Assembly (NCBI RefSeq): GCF_000283155.1
Contig: NW_004454182.1
Coordinates: 4,121,344 to 4,185,343, forward strand
Direction of reading: 5' to 3'
DNA from: Ceratotherium simum simum
Taxonomy: Eukaryota > Chordata > Mammalia > Perissodactyla > Rhinocerotidae
DNA length: 64,000 bases
Shown here in pieces: positions 36,481 through 48,461 of the stretch. The notes beneath the pieces were generated by a model. The model had not been told where the DNA came from. It saw only the letters and a list, made by a program, of their open reading frames with translations, and ran no database searches. The first letter of the stretch is position 1. Every line of letters begins with the position of its first letter. Position numbers and translations under genes: made by a program.

Positions 36481-36874
36481 AGCAATTTATGCACCTACCA
36501 AATTTTGTTAAAGTAACTTCTAAAAATGATGAGCCAAGATGTCATTATACATGTTTAATAAACATCATATTTATGAAACAATAATAATATAAAATTATAT
36601 ACTTTTATGTATGTAAGTACTGGACAATAATGTCATCTATGTCAGAAGAGGGATATTTATAATTAAAGTGTACTATCATTCCAATGTTTCTCTAGACAGA
36701 TTTAAAGACGTTGACCAATTTTAGACTTTTTAAAATTAATTATACATTGTAAAATTTCAAGAGTAATCAACAATGAAGCAAATGTTCAGTTTATCATTTC
36801 CAAGTTAGCAGAGAAAAAATATTATAAACCTAATAATTAAAAATTGACTAAATGTCAGTAAAGACAGAGACATG
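36481..36874. other. AT-rich DNA, possibly continuing the L1
   Basis: TATTAAAAAAATGAAAGAGC and later AATTAAAAATTGACTAAATG could belong to the same L1, but no diagnostic text is present. Confidence 0.35.
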
Positions 36875-36889
36875 TGGAAGAGATTTTTT

Positions 36890-37100
36890 TTTTTTAAAGA
36901 TTTTATTTATTCAGTTTTTTTCCCCCCAAAGCTCCAGTAGATAGTTGTATGTCATAGGTTCACATCCTTCTAGTTGCTGTACGTGGGACTCGGCCTCACG
37001 TTGGACGGAGAAGTGGTGCCTCGGGGCGCTCCCGGGATCCGAACCCGGGCCTCCAGCATCAGAGCGTGCGCACTTAACCGCCAAGCCACGGAGCCGGCCC
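36890..37100 (-). mobile_element. ERE1 SINE, recent insertion
   Basis: Reverse-oriented. Its tail shows as T12 then AAAGATTTTATTTATTC and CCCCCCAAAGCTCCAGTAGA, followed by TAGTTGTATGTCATAGGTTC and CATCCTTCTAGTTGCTGTAC (the ERE1 middle block) and a head ending CCACGGAGCCGGCCC. It lacks the TTAGCTCAGGGC 3' units present in the other copies. TGGAAGAGATTTTTT occurs at 36875-36889 and 37101-37115, an exact 15-base target duplication. Frames of 86 and 98 codons crossing it are SINE artefacts. Confidence 0.96.
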
Positions 37101-37115
37101 TGGAAGAGATTTTTT

Positions 37116-37439
37116 AAAAAATGTTTGTCTATATACTTTTCACAAAAAGTAAAACTAAAATTTGAGGACATGAAACTTGATGCACACTTTCAGTTACTAT
37201 TCAGCTTTATTCGGAAGGTCTTAACAAGTGTTTTAAGGTGAGCAAAATAAATACAATATATAATGATTGGAAAGGAAGAAAATTAAATGTTGATATTTAC
37301 AAATAATAAGATTGTTTATATAGAAAATGCAACAGAATCTCCAGATGAATTACAGAAAAAATAAGAGTTTGTATAGGTAGCTGCATGTGAGATCAATAAA
37401 GAAAACCCCTCTTTTTTTGTTGTTGTTTTGCATAAACTA
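37116..37439. other. Non-coding DNA, nothing identified
   Basis: AT-rich sequence to the right of the ERE1, with no recognised feature. Confidence 0.45.
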
Positions 37440-37615
37440 GCACAATCAGCAACTATCACAATCGTGGTGAACTTGCCTGTTTACTTGTTAAACCAGACGC
37501 CGTTCTAAGCACTTGACATGATTGGAGTTGTTCAAGCCTCACAAAGCCCCACGATGCAAATGCCCCCAACATCTCATGTTAGAGACTGACCCACTTTTAT
37601 ATGGAAAATTGGAGT
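37440..37615 (-). mobile_element. MIR SINE
   Basis: CAGACGCCGTTCTAAGCACT, TGACATGATTGGAG and TCAAGCCTCACAAAGCCCCA follow the reverse MIR order ('ccaggcactgttctaagcactttacatg ... aatcctcacaacaaccc'). Confidence 0.6.
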
Positions 37616-37699
37616 ATGACTGAATTGACACTGCAGTTCAGTGAAGAATAAATGATGTCGGGGCAACGGTTAGCAATATGAAAAATAAATGAAATTGGA

Positions 37700-38082
37700 C
37701 TCCTCCCTCACACCATACTCAAAAATATTTGCAATTCTAACTTCCTCACCTCCTCCCAGTATTTGCTCAAATGATGTCTTTGCAGTGATGCCTTTCCCCT
37801 ACCAACTTTTGAAAAATTGGAACTGTCCCTCTGCCCTGTATACCTGATTTCTCTTGTCTCATTCTAAATGTATTCCTCCATAAAACTAATTACCTTCTTA
37901 CATACTGTATGGTTTCTTTACTTATTACGATTATTGCTTATGGTCTCTCTCCTCTTCTGAAATGTAACTCTACGAGGACAGAGGTCCTTGTCTTTCTTTT
38001 ACTGATAAATCTCAAGTATCCAGTAGAGTGCCTGGCCTGCAATGGACACTGATTAAATATTTGTTGAATGATTCACAGGTGT
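37700..38082 (+). mobile_element. L2 LINE 3' end
   Basis: GATGCCTTTCCCCTACCAAC, then CTCTACGAGGACAGAGGTCC with TTGTCTTTCTTTTACTGA, and the end AGAGTGCCTGGCCTGCAATG with GATTAAATATTTGTTGAATG. These follow the L2 3' end in order. The terminus is well preserved. Confidence 0.85.
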
Positions 38083-38499
38083 AAGATTCTGACCCAGGAT
38101 AAATCTACATCAGGATTAATCAGTAGACTTGTTGTGAGGTTAGGGAAGATTATACAATAATTATTACTTTGTTACATGTAAACTGATGTGTTACTGAAAG
38201 AAAAAAAAGCCTTGGGAAATTATAATTCATTCAGTGTGAATACAATCTCTTTACTTACTGTATAGGTATTAAATGAGCTGGGCCTAAATATCATTAATAA
38301 ACAAGTAAAATGTTTACTATGTATTTTATTAAGTGTATTGGATAAGTTAGATATAATTTTTCAATTAATATTACTATTGTAAGTGTATTTTTAAATAGTC
38401 TATTTCTAAGAGGTTAGTCTGCACAGCAAACACTAGACTAAAAATAAGGGAATCTGAATGTCAGACCTGGTATTGTATCAATTTGCTAGATGATCATAA
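38083..38499. other. Non-coding DNA, possible MIR traces
   Basis: GAATCTGAATGTCAGACCTG (about 38452) might be a decayed MIR head, but the match is too weak to annotate. Confidence 0.4.
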
Positions 38500-38630
38500 G
38501 CACATATCCTATATAAACTCTAAATAGGCAACAGATGGGTCTGTCTTATTTACTATTGAGACCCAAGCTGTTAGAACAGTGCTTGAAAGATTGCAGGCAC
38601 TCAATGTGTACTTATTGAAGGAATTGTTAT
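38500..38630 (+). mobile_element. L2 LINE 3' end
   Basis: GGTCTGTCTTATTTACTATT, TTAGAACAGTGCTTGAAAGA and GGCACTCAATGTGTACTTAT with TGAAGGAA follow the L2 terminus ('gtgtcttattcatctctg ... agcacagtgcctggcacatag taggcactcaataaa'). Confidence 0.65.
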
Positions 38631-38649
38631 ATCAATGGGATAATTATTT

Positions 38650-38720
38650 ATTTTCTATATTTGTCTCATTATCAGAAAATGGAAATAATGCCATCTATTC
38701 AATGTTCAGCTTATTAAGGT
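38650..38720 (+). mobile_element. Possible MIR fragment
   Basis: TTTGTCTCATTATCAGAAAA followed by TGGAAATAATGCCATCTATT resembles the forward MIR core ('tttcctcatctgtaaaa tggggataatgatacctacc'). Confidence 0.45.
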
Positions 38721-40200
38721 AAGTGGCAGCCATAAAACAGCATGAATAACATTACCCAGAGAATGTCAATGTCTTGGCTATCCTTCAAATAGTGCTATTT
38801 TGCACATTTTATATTATAATGTTGCTATTTATGTATAGTAGACGTGGGAGATGTTAACTCTTTAAAAAGGGTTTTTCTTCTAGCATTTTTCATTCCTCCT
38901 GAATAGACTAGCTCTATTATAGGAATTATCTTAGAATGTATTAGCATACAATGTTAACAATGTTATTTAATTTAGCAAATGATTATTTAGATAGGCTTTT
39001 TAGATTTACTAATGGCATAACTCACATCTTATCATTGTTGGATATTCTTTAAGTGAAGTTTTTTTTTTTTCCCTAATCCTCTGTGAAGCAAAGACAGAAG
39101 GAATCCAGGTATTTGTGGTTTTTTATGAATGCAGTACTAGCTCCTTCAGGAAACTCTATTGTAGAAGGTGCATTGTTCTTTCTGAAAATTTCCCAATTTT
39201 CAATCCTCGGAACTAAGCAGTTTGTGAAGAGATTTTTAATCATGCTTAAAAACATAATGTGGTTTCCCATTCAATAAATTGTAAGTTGCAAAACTATTTT
39301 TAAACAACATCAATATTTCAAGCAAATACATCTACAAAAGCCTTGGCTGTTTCTGCTCTCAATACAGTGCTTATCACATAGACACTCTTAAATCCACTGC
39401 AGATATTAAAGACAAAATAAAATTCACTACTTCTTTATAAATGGCATCCTCATCGTTCATCTTTTTAACTTAGCTTTCATGAAAATTATCTTTCACCCAT
39501 AAACCTAATCCTGAAAAGAAATTAGGTTAGTGCTAAAGAAAAGATGCTTTGACTAAGTAAAATGTCAATAGAAATTAAGCTTTCTTACAGTATTCCTTCA
39601 TATAGAGCAACGTCATCAGCATTTGTCAGTGATGAAAGTTAGAACATTTTAATAAAGCATTTGCTGTCTCGCTCTCTCTCTCAGCGTTTTAGTATCTTCT
39701 CAACGTTTAGTTCCTGGCCATGAGGGCAGTGTGAACAAAATTTTCTCTTCTTCTTTGAATATTTCTTTCCAATCTTGCAATCTTATCTTTTCCTGTTTTT
39801 TTCAGAGATATGGTTTCTACCCAGTTACACTGGCTATTACTATTACCATGAGCAGACTAATTGTAACTTTTAAGCAATATAATTATTTATTGCAGCTAAT
39901 TGAATATAGAAATATGTGTATATAGAAATATAGACAGAGAGCCCATAAAGAGTGAAGAGGGCCGAGGGTCAGGAGGGGTTCTCTCTGTAATGGGACAGTT
40001 CATTGTCCCTTACATTACTGGGAACTACAATTACTCTATGTAGAGCTGGGTCGTGCCTGAAATATAGACATCTTCATATTTTTTAGGGAGAAAAGCATAT
40101 TACAAAATAATAACTCAATAAATTTTTTACCTTAATTGTGTATTATAGTATAAAATTAGAATAAAAGAACCAAAAACAATGTTAAGATAATAATGTTGTG
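38721..40200. other. Non-coding DNA, nothing identified
   Basis: Overlapping opposite-strand frames of 65 and 64 codons (39073-39277) show no domain. A T11 run lies at 39060-39070 and a short CTCTCT patch near 39669-39682. No repeat family recognised. Confidence 0.5.
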
Positions 40201-40256
40201 TTCCACATAAAGCTGTACAATTTATTTGTTCCACATAAAGCTGCAGAATTTATTTT
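40201..40256. repeat. 28-bp tandem duplication (2 copies)
   Basis: TTCCACATAAAGCTGTACAA with TTTATTTG (40201-40228) is followed directly by TTCCACATAAAGCTGCAGAA with TTTATTTT (40229-40256). Three of 28 positions differ. Confidence 0.92.
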
Positions 40257-41134
40257 CCTAAGGGGGAAAAAAATATCTAAGGTTTTTGTAAGAGAATGTG
40301 AAATAATGTTTACGTATTTCTTATTTGATCAAATAAAAAAAGTTCAAAAGCTAAGAAGTAAGACAACTAAAATCTAGTCTTAAGCAAAATAGTGGTTAAG
40401 GAATATATTTGTTTATATTCCATAGTTATTTTTTAAAAGTTTTTAAACATTAACTAAATCCATCATTTCTACATATTGAGATCTGTACTTCTATTAACAG
40501 GAAACATTAGACTAATACTATTTTCTAAAAAAGAATGGAATATGTTAATTGAATATTGACTTTGTGTGTTATATATGTTTAAATATTCACTGATACTGCA
40601 GGACTTTTTTTTTCATAGCAGTACTTCTTCTATAATATAATATCCTTAATGTGGACAATAATGACCTCCATGTCGATATCCAGAGAACTGGATATTGAAA
40701 TTTACTAAAGAAGGTGACAAGATAGGGACTGAGAAAGCAAAATAAGAGAAGATAAAGGAAATAAAAGATATACCCACTCAGTTTGAAAATTGACTTGCAA
40801 TTCTACAGTCTGAAATGGGATAAAATATTGGAAAAAAATCATTCAAAGCCATGAACTATCTTTTTTATTCTATGCAAATAGTACTTTATTATTTTAAAAA
40901 AAAATCATACCTACTCAGATGTTATTCATTGCCTGAAAATCAATATTTTCAGGCAAGTTTTTACCAAATACCAAATAGAGCAATCAAGACACGTGCTAAG
41001 CTCTGCCAAAAAGGTTATCAAAACGTAACATTTTCTTGACAGATGGATTGTGAAATGTGTCTTCTTTTTCAAGGGTCACTACTGTCGTGAGGTCTCCTAC
41101 CCAGTCTTTGAGGATGAACCATTTTTGAAACCTA
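40257..41134. other. AT-rich non-coding DNA
   Basis: No gene recognised. GCCTGAAAAT and ATTTTCAGGC near 40932-40955 form a short inverted repeat. Confidence 0.45.
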
Positions 41135-41900
41135 TTTGATAGTAGGCACTTTACTAAATGTCAGAGACATGCCTGAAAATGTGTGGACTCTTCTCTGAAA
41201 AGTGTTAAATCAGGAGAGAAAGTAATGGAATTAAGCAGATGATTGCAATACTCTGTGATAAATTCTTTGATAGTGGGTGCTATGGAAACAGATATGTGTG
41301 ATGTATGTGTGGGGGCAGGGGAGGTCCACAAAGACTTCTTGGTACAGATGACTTCTCACAAAAGGATAGGAGGGAGGATGAAGAGGGTCACAAGCAAAGA
41401 AGTAGCATATGTGAATGTGTGAAAGTGAGAGAAAACGCAATGCGAGAATCGCACATGGGGTTGGATGGCATGAGGAGAGAAATGAGAGATGACACCAAAG
41501 TATTGCTAAGCTGAGCAGTTGGGAATTTATCTTGAAGGCTGTGGGATATCACGGAATTATTTTAGATAAAGGAGTAAGATGATTTTGGAGAAGTTATTAA
41601 GGGTGAGAGAGGAGTCAAAACCCCCAAATTTTGGCCTCAGTTGCTGGGATGGTGAAGGGCAAAGGAGAGAATGTGTGATTTTAGTTTTTGCCAAGATGAA
41701 TTAAGCCATCTACCCTAATCTACGTGAAGATTTCTAATAGAAAGTTATATGTCATGGGATTAGAGGAGATATGATTGGAGGAAGTAAAAGACAATAAGGT
41801 AGTGTTAGATCAGTTTTTTTAAAAAAAAGAATTATCAGAGAAGCAGAGATCTCCAAAAGGATGAAAAATATTTCAGGGAAGATTATTCAAAGTTGGTCTG
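41135..41900. mobile_element. Long ancient interspersed repeat, family unassigned
   Basis: The segment carries GATTGCAATACTCTGTGATA followed by GTGGGTGCTATGGAAACAG, then GGAGTCAAAACCCCCAAATT with TCAGTTGCTGGGATGGTG, and TTTCTAATAGAAAGTTATAT. These occur in the order of a long mammalian repeat I know by text ('caatgcagtgtgataagtgc', 'gagtcaaggatgacacccag gtttctgg ... caactgggtggatggtg'), possibly the antisense of an L2/CR1-class LINE. I cannot confirm class or strand. The 69-codon frames at 41231-41514 are by-products. Confidence 0.4.
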
Positions 41901-41916
41901 TTTTTTTTTTTTTTTT
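41901..41916. repeat. T16 run
   Basis: Uninterrupted T run followed by GGGGAAAAGTAGG. No SINE head is attached. Confidence 0.8.
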
Positions 41917-43092
41917 GGGGAAAAGTAGGAGGTTGAGGATTAAGATATCAGAATTAGTGTAGCCTTGAGTGATAATAGGTTGAGGGTGGTACATGTGTTG
42001 GGGGGGAGTTGAAGTATAGTGGAGATAGAGTAGAAGAAAACTATGACCCTATGAGTTTTTGCATATATGGATTACTTTCATGGAAGTTAACGTTACCTGG
42101 CATGATGGTCTACTATATTTCATTTTTGCAGGTAGCCCAAGACATTTCCTTCAGAATATTTATATCATATTCAGTTATTCATCACGCATTATTGGATGTT
42201 TATGCACAAAGTGGTTCAAAGAACATTCACTGAAGAAGTTCAATACATAGGAAGGTTGGTATTATGACTAAATATAGCAAAAGCAGCACTATTGTGGTTG
42301 CCCTGGCAGCACGTGGATCTCAGACAAGACTAGAGTACTATAATAGTTTGAATCTTTATTTCTGCAAATATAGCTCAATTGACATCAAAAGTGATATTGA
42401 GGGAACTAATTTGTGATTAGAAAGCAGCATGGAAAAGGCATGCCTGAGAAGCATATAGAAGACAGCCAGGCTGTTGTACTTAGTCTTCTTACCTGAGGAC
42501 ACTCTGAACCCATGTTCAGAGTCAAGCCAATTGCCTAATCTCTAAATCAGAATTTGGAAAATATCTTATTCATGATAAGTAAAAGTGGAGAAAGCAAATT
42601 GCTTTTCTTATATCCACATATATGGCATTGCAGGAAAAGAAATAGTGTAGTTGAACTGTCATAAGTGAAAGGGATGGTGTAGAAAGGCCAAACCAGGTTG
42701 GTCCCTAATCTTGTCAGTGATTAAATCAGCTGTATGAACACACTGTCACCCCATTCGGTAGCCTACAATAGTCTCACCACCGGAAGATCTTTGCTATTCC
42801 TGGTTTGATATTGACCAGATGGATATCACTGTGTGATCTGTAATTCTCTCATCTCTGAATGAAAGCTGAATGGCAGGCTACATGTGGTTGTACAGATGTG
42901 ATCTCCCGGTTGTAAATGTGGAAAATACCTGGTTAAGTTACTTATAAAATAATGATTGTCATTATCCTGCACATTGGCCTTTTTAAAGACTTGCTTCTTC
43001 TTGAGTTAAAATTACCACATTTAAATTTGGGAGCGATAGGAAAGGATAAAGGATTTACTGGAAAAAAATCAGTAATTTCTTATTAGAGAGGA

Positions 43093-43205
43093 TATAATAG
43101 ACATACCCATATGTATGTATATAGGCATATATATAATTAAATACATGTTTATATATACCAACATTTATATATCAACCTACATATACATGTATATGTTTAT
43201 AAAAT
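43093..43205. repeat. AT-rich alternating tract
   Basis: CCATATGTATGTATATAGGC, CATATATATAATTAAATACA and CATATACATGTATATGTTTA motifs. Confidence 0.7.
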
Positions 43206-43904
43206 GACATAAATATCTATCAACAGTTATTAATTATATTGCCCTTTCTATTATTCCAGGAATCAAATTAGGCCAAAAGTCTAAACTCTAAGATTATAAG
43301 TAGTTCTGTTCTGTGCCTATATAGAACCTATTATTGATGTTTCCTATTAAATGTGAATTAAATTTTGTAAATTCTCAGTTACTTGATTTGCTAAAACATT
43401 CATCTTAATGTCTTTCAGTCACAAAAATAAATGCCTGTTTAAGACTTGCATAAGTACTAAAGCAGCTAGAGGGAAATTTGATTTTAAAAGTCTAACACTG
43501 AAAAATGTACTTTGCATTTCGTTAGCATAAGTGGAATATCGACAACCTTTCACAAATCAAAAAAAGAAAACATAGTTGCCTTTTCTTGTCATTTTAAGAA
43601 AGACACTATAAGCCAACTTGATGGAGAGATGACACCTAGGCACATATAGCTGCTCATTGTTAAATATTCCTGACAAAACATGGCCTTAGTTTTGGGTCAA
43701 ACCACTGAACACTTATGAGACTGTGAATACATTCCATTGCATCAAAGTGAACTTGAACTTTCTACTAGGTAATTTGTACATAAACTTCTTAAGTAAATTT
43801 TAAGTGTTCATTTATTCATTCATTTAAATTGAGAGAATCACTAAGAAACATTTAATATATTCTTATGTGAATTTCACTTTATGTCACTATTTAACATTGA
43901 TGTG

Positions 43905-43985
43905 AAATATATCTATATATTCACAAAAATGTATATATAGGTATAAACACATATAGAAATATATATAGGTACTTAGTATATTTGT
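43905..43985. repeat. AT-rich alternating tract
   Basis: AATATATCTATATATTCAC, ATGTATATATAGGTATAAAC and GAAATATATATAGGTAC motifs. Confidence 0.7.
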
Positions 43986-44487
43986 TTTCTAACATTATGA
44001 TATCTAATGGGAAAGCTTCATAGATCTCATTTATTTGAAAATTTCCTCAGCATAAAAGAGGCTAGTTATCAATCATTAAAATACATTGTCAGAGACAGGC
44101 TAAACCACAAATGTAATGCTAATTGTCAAAAAACAAAAAAATATGCTAGTCACCCATAGACATATTTACTTTATGACTTAAAGATGCACATTTAAGTTAC
44201 AGAGAATAAGCGGTGCTTTAGAAAGAACAAATTTATGTTTTATTTTCTACTTATGAAATGAAATAATATTTATGTAACATTCATTTACAATAAGAACTAA
44301 GAACATAATTTAAAATAATTTAATGGATTTAAATTGCACAGCAAAAAGGTGGTACGTTAACACTGATGCTTTCTAGTATCAGGAAAAAATAATACTACCT
44401 TATTAGATCACCTCAATTCTTTTCGTATAGATATGCTCCATATAACATGATTTCCAAAAAATAGCCTGAAACATTTCCACTCGTGAT

Positions 44488-44640
44488 ACTACTAGTAATA
44501 ACTATCATGTATCAAATGTTATTCTCACAATAGCCAAGGTAATTACTGTTATTGCCACTATTTAAGGAAAAAATGACACAAATTGAATAATTTAACTAAG
44601 AATTCACCTAAAATTCCACAGCTAATAGTATTTTATATAT
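44488..44640 (-). mobile_element. MIR SINE
   Basis: AGTAATAACTATCATGTATC, ATTCTCACAATAGCCAAGGT, TATTTAAGGAAAAAATGACA and AATTCCACAGCTAATAG follow the reverse MIR order ('aatcctcacaacaacc', 'ttacagatgaggaaactga', 'aaggtcacacagctagtaa'). Confidence 0.65.
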
Positions 44641-45501
44641 AATTTTCATATACAATTAAGTAATCTTCATTCAGATAATCAATAAATTAGTGTTAGAGTA
44701 AGCAAGTTTGTTCAGTTAGTGGAAAGAGTAAGGAAAGATGGCGCAATGAGCATAAGTCTACTTTGTAGTATTCGATTGAATGCTTAAATATTTTCCTGAA
44801 ATGTTGTCTGTAAAGGAAAACTACACATCTAGAATGCTATTTTGCTATTAGAACTGTGGAAAATAAATTAAAACCACTGTAAAATGCTGGTTTCTTTGTA
44901 TCTCTACAGCATATTGATTTTTCTAACAGCCCAATTTTGTATTTCTCTGGATCCTGGTATCTCTGAAGGTGGCAATTAACATTCTTAACCTTAGACTAAA
45001 GAATTTTTTCTCTCCCCAGATGTCATTATTTGAATTTCAGGTCTCTTTAGAAGAGGAAAGATTGAGACGACCTATGTAATAGTGAAGATACCTTTAGTTT
45101 TTAGAAACATAATTTCAAACTACTGATTAAAAAAAAGAATTCCTACCAAAGTGCCAAAGTTGTTGTCCTGTCTACATGCTTTGCTGATAAAATAAGCTGA
45201 AGAATAAAGCCAAGTCACTGAAAACCAGCAAAACATTTACATGAGCACATAGTAATTATATATGGGAAGCACATGCCTATGTTCAGGCCAATATACCCAC
45301 CGAAAGAAGTCTGAACAAAATACCAAAATATGAGATAAATAGAACATTCCAAATATATTTATATTACATGTATGAAATGTATATTATATATAAACTGAAC
45401 ATTTCAAATATCATATATATGTGTGTGTGTATATACTGCATTAATAAAGAATACATTTTACCAAATTAGCTTCTATTTAGCTCAGGGCCAGACTTAAATT
45501 A
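44641..45501. other. Non-coding DNA, AT-rich patch at the right
   Basis: No gene recognised. At 45343-45440 GAACATTCCAAATATATTTA and GAACATTTCAAATATCATAT form an imperfect direct repeat within a TA/TG-rich stretch. Confidence 0.5.
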
Positions 45502-45513
45502 TGAGAGAAAATG

Positions 45514-45761
45514 GTTTCTTGTTTTTTTTGGTGAGGAAGAATGGCCCTGAGCTAACACTGTTGCCAATATTCCTCTTTTTGCTTGACGAAGAGTGGCTCT
45601 GAGCTAACATCTGTGCCCATATTCCTCTATTTTGTATGTGGGACACTGCCATGGCATGGCTTGATGAGTGGCGTAGGTCTGTGCCCAGGATCCGAACCCA
45701 TGAACCCCAGGCCACCCAAGCGGAGCACACGAAACTTAACCACTGCACCTCCAGCCGGCCC
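45514..45761 (-). mobile_element. ERE SINE, two 3' units
   Basis: Reverse-oriented, with T8 tail, units GAGCTAACACTGTTGCC and GAGCTAACATCTGTGCC, and head to CACCTCCAGCCGGCCC. TGAGAGAAAATG occurs at 45502-45513 and 45762-45773, an exact 12-base target duplication. Overlapping frames of 84, 73 and 69 codons are artefacts. Confidence 0.95.
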
Positions 45762-45773
45762 TGAGAGAAAATG

Positions 45774-46683
45774 TTTTTTTATATGTGATATCAGAGATAT
45801 TTGAAAAGCCCCATGTTTCCACAAATCCTTACACATTCACTGAATGGTGAAAGAAAATTCATAGGTACCATGTTCTTTTATCTTACAAATTTGAAGCCTC
45901 TTAAATGCAGAAAAATGATGTGAAAGTAATGCGTTACCGTGAGTGATTGGCTAACATTGAATATGAGTGATAATAATTGGGAAAACATGCTTTTTCTCCT
46001 CTGGAACATAAAGTTAAGTATACTGGGGCACTGGAGAAGTGCTAAAAATCTGATGCTATTGAATATGCCCAAATAACAACCTTGTCTACATCACAATTTT
46101 AGCAAAGGTTAGCCTTGATTAAGTTGAATGAACGGATAATTTAGTTGTTATGTCAGTTGATGTGATTAAGGACTCAAATCATTTCACATGTTGGTTTTAG
46201 AGTAAAATACTTTGAGATAGATATTCTTTGATAACAATACTACAAATAGTTAGTTTTCATTAAATTTACTCATTTGTAAATTCTATCACAGGTATGATTT
46301 TCTGCTTTGACCAAAACACATGCACACATATTTCAGTTGTCTTTTGTGCTGGTTTGTGTAACATTTTGTTATGCATCTCTGATTTTCAGAGGAAAATGCA
46401 TATCATTTAGAATTTATAGATTCATTGCTGGCCATGAGCCAAGTGAAAGAAAATTGAGTCATAAATAATTGTAGGATGACTTACATCATGATTATTAAGA
46501 AAATTGGAATATATTGCTGATTATAAAAACCCATTAACTACGTGTCATGTAAAATAAAACCATGCTGGTTTGAGGGAATATTTTGGTGCAAAAAAAAAAA
46601 AAGAAAAGATTTGATTAGAATTATCTTAGTCACAAATTTGCCTTGTTTCCTAGGCAACTATGAATGTTGCATATCAATAGAAT
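45774..46683. other. Non-coding DNA, nothing identified
   Basis: An A12 run occurs at about 46590-46601. No gene or repeat family recognised. Confidence 0.5.
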
Positions 46684-46960
46684 AGCATTTCCCAAAGTGA
46701 GTTCCCTGGAGCCATGGTGGGGAGCAAAACCTGTGGGATGATCCTTGAAAGCCTGTGGGTCACTGCCAGGAAAAAGGACCCTTAGGTCATATGTGCTCAG
46801 TAAACACTGGCTCTCTTTCCTCCCTGGTTAAGATTCTCATAAGATTTGCAGCACTAAAACCAATTTCACTCTGTTTAACCCAGTGCTTCCCAAACTTATT
46901 TAACGTTGGTAATTCTTTCCAAATTAACACATATTCATTTCCATGATATATATTTTAGGA
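46684..46960. mobile_element. Possible hAT-type MER transposon remnant
   Basis: AGCATTTCCCAAAGTGAGTT at the left and CCCAGTGCTTCCCAAACTTA near 46880 resemble the CAGTG(T/C)TTCCCAAA starts of several mammalian hAT/MER elements. Both lie in the same orientation, so this may be two adjacent remnants. Family not assigned. Confidence 0.35.
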
Positions 46961-47314
46961 AGAGCTGTAATAGGGTTAACTCTGCAATAGATAACCTAAA
47001 TTAGCTCATAATACCAATTATTGTTTTCTTTTTACAAGAGCTTCAATTCCTATTTCAACCTTATAAGAGGCATTCATTTACTGACTTTGCTGGATCTTCA
47101 ACAAAATGAGTGATACTTGATTTCTGACCATTCCCTATATATATCTACAAAGCGTACTGTGATTTCTATAGCACATCCTAGAGCATGCTCTCAAATATCA
47201 CTTAATTCTTTCTATATTGTCTGACACTTTCAACACTCACTCGTTTTTGATTTTCCTTCTCCCTCTGGTGTTGCCTTATTGACTACTGTGCCCATATTGC
47301 AAATTACCCCCTGC
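46961..47314. other. Non-coding DNA, nothing identified
   Basis: No feature recognised. Confidence 0.45.
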
Positions 47315-47445
47315 CAATCCTCATACAAACCTTGCAAGGCAGGGTATTATTTTACTTTTGCCAAAGATAAGGAAACTGGCTTAAAATAATTTAATTTGTC
47401 CTTTATCACCGAGAGGCAGATTCAGGATATAAACGTGGACTTGTT
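47315..47445 (-). mobile_element. MIR SINE
   Basis: AATCCTCATACAAACCTTGC, AAGGCAGGGTATTATTTTAC and CCAAAGATAAGGAAACTGGC follow the reverse MIR consensus, ending near CAGATTCAGGATATAAACG. Confidence 0.75.
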
Positions 47446-47554
47446 CCGCGGGCCACAGAGATGTGCTCCTTGAAAGCCCCATTCACACTGCAGGCCAGCT
47501 TCCAGGAGCTGTGGAGTGTAGACTACAATTCAAATCTGAATTCATGTTCTCATG

Positions 47555-47680
47555 CTTAACGTCTAGGCTATAACTCCTCGAGGACAGGGGTGCTATTCAG
47601 TATGACATTGCTATCGTCTATAACAGTGGTTTGCAATTCTTAGGAGATACTTGATAAACGTTGAGTTAAATTGACTACTT
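47555..47680 (+). mobile_element. L2 LINE 3' end
   Basis: TATAACTCCTCGAGGACAGG with GGTGCTATTCAG, then GAGATACTTGATAAACGTTG with AGTTAAATTGA, fits the L2 terminus ('agctccttgagggcaggga ... taggtgctcaataaatgttgg'). Confidence 0.6.
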
Positions 47681-48461
47681 TGATTCTTATGTATTTAGTG
47701 GAAAGTTACAGAATTGTTTTAATGGGAAAGTTTGCTCAGATTCGACACATCCAACTCACAAATATATGAGGGCTGCGAATTAACTCTATCACACCAATTT
47801 CTGTTTCTTACACTTGACTGTCGTTTACAGAAATTGATATTTGATATTGTGAACAAGCTTGTTGTAGGCTGAGGTGGTAGACTGATAAATCTGGAAACAT
47901 CTCAGAAAACAGTTTGGTGTCTGTAGAATAAGTTTTTTGTCTAGATACTGAAATAGTAAAAGTTCACAATTAAAAACAAATTCTTAGGATCTTATATCAG
48001 AGACAAAAAACTCAAAATTTCAGGGTGTTTGGCTGCATGCATAGAAGGGATTTGAGATACATAGATAATATTTCTTCTCTGGGAAGATTTGTTTAAAAGA
48101 GTTAACTGTCTTTTTGTGTAGTCTGCCTGATGAGGTTATTAAATAATCTAAAAGGATTACGTTATCAGTGAGAAAGTCATGTTCTCGTGGAAATAGAAGG
48201 AAATCCACACAATAGTTTACTAACAATACAAAAAATATTTAATCATTCTTTTATTTGCCCTGAGGACTTAAAAATAAGAAGATTATTTGAATTGTGAATT
48301 GACTATTGAAAAGGTTATTCTAAGGGGGAAAATAGACACTAATTTCTTACTAGTGTTTTGCTGGTGAGGAGGTGAATGGGAACAAACTTTGCAAGAATTA
48401 TTATAATGAACTTGCAATATTCCCATATGGAATAGAAAATATATCTATATGGAGATATGTA
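47681..48461. other. Non-coding DNA, nothing identified
   Basis: A 68-codon reverse frame (48020-48226) has no motif. Confidence 0.5.

Larger units (their letters stand above)
41917..44487. other. Non-coding DNA with AT-rich patches
   Basis: Frames of 74 and 63 codons (42009-42250) have no recognised domain. The part at 42480-42940 has balanced composition and no recognised repeat. AT-dinucleotide patches are listed separately. Confidence 0.45.
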
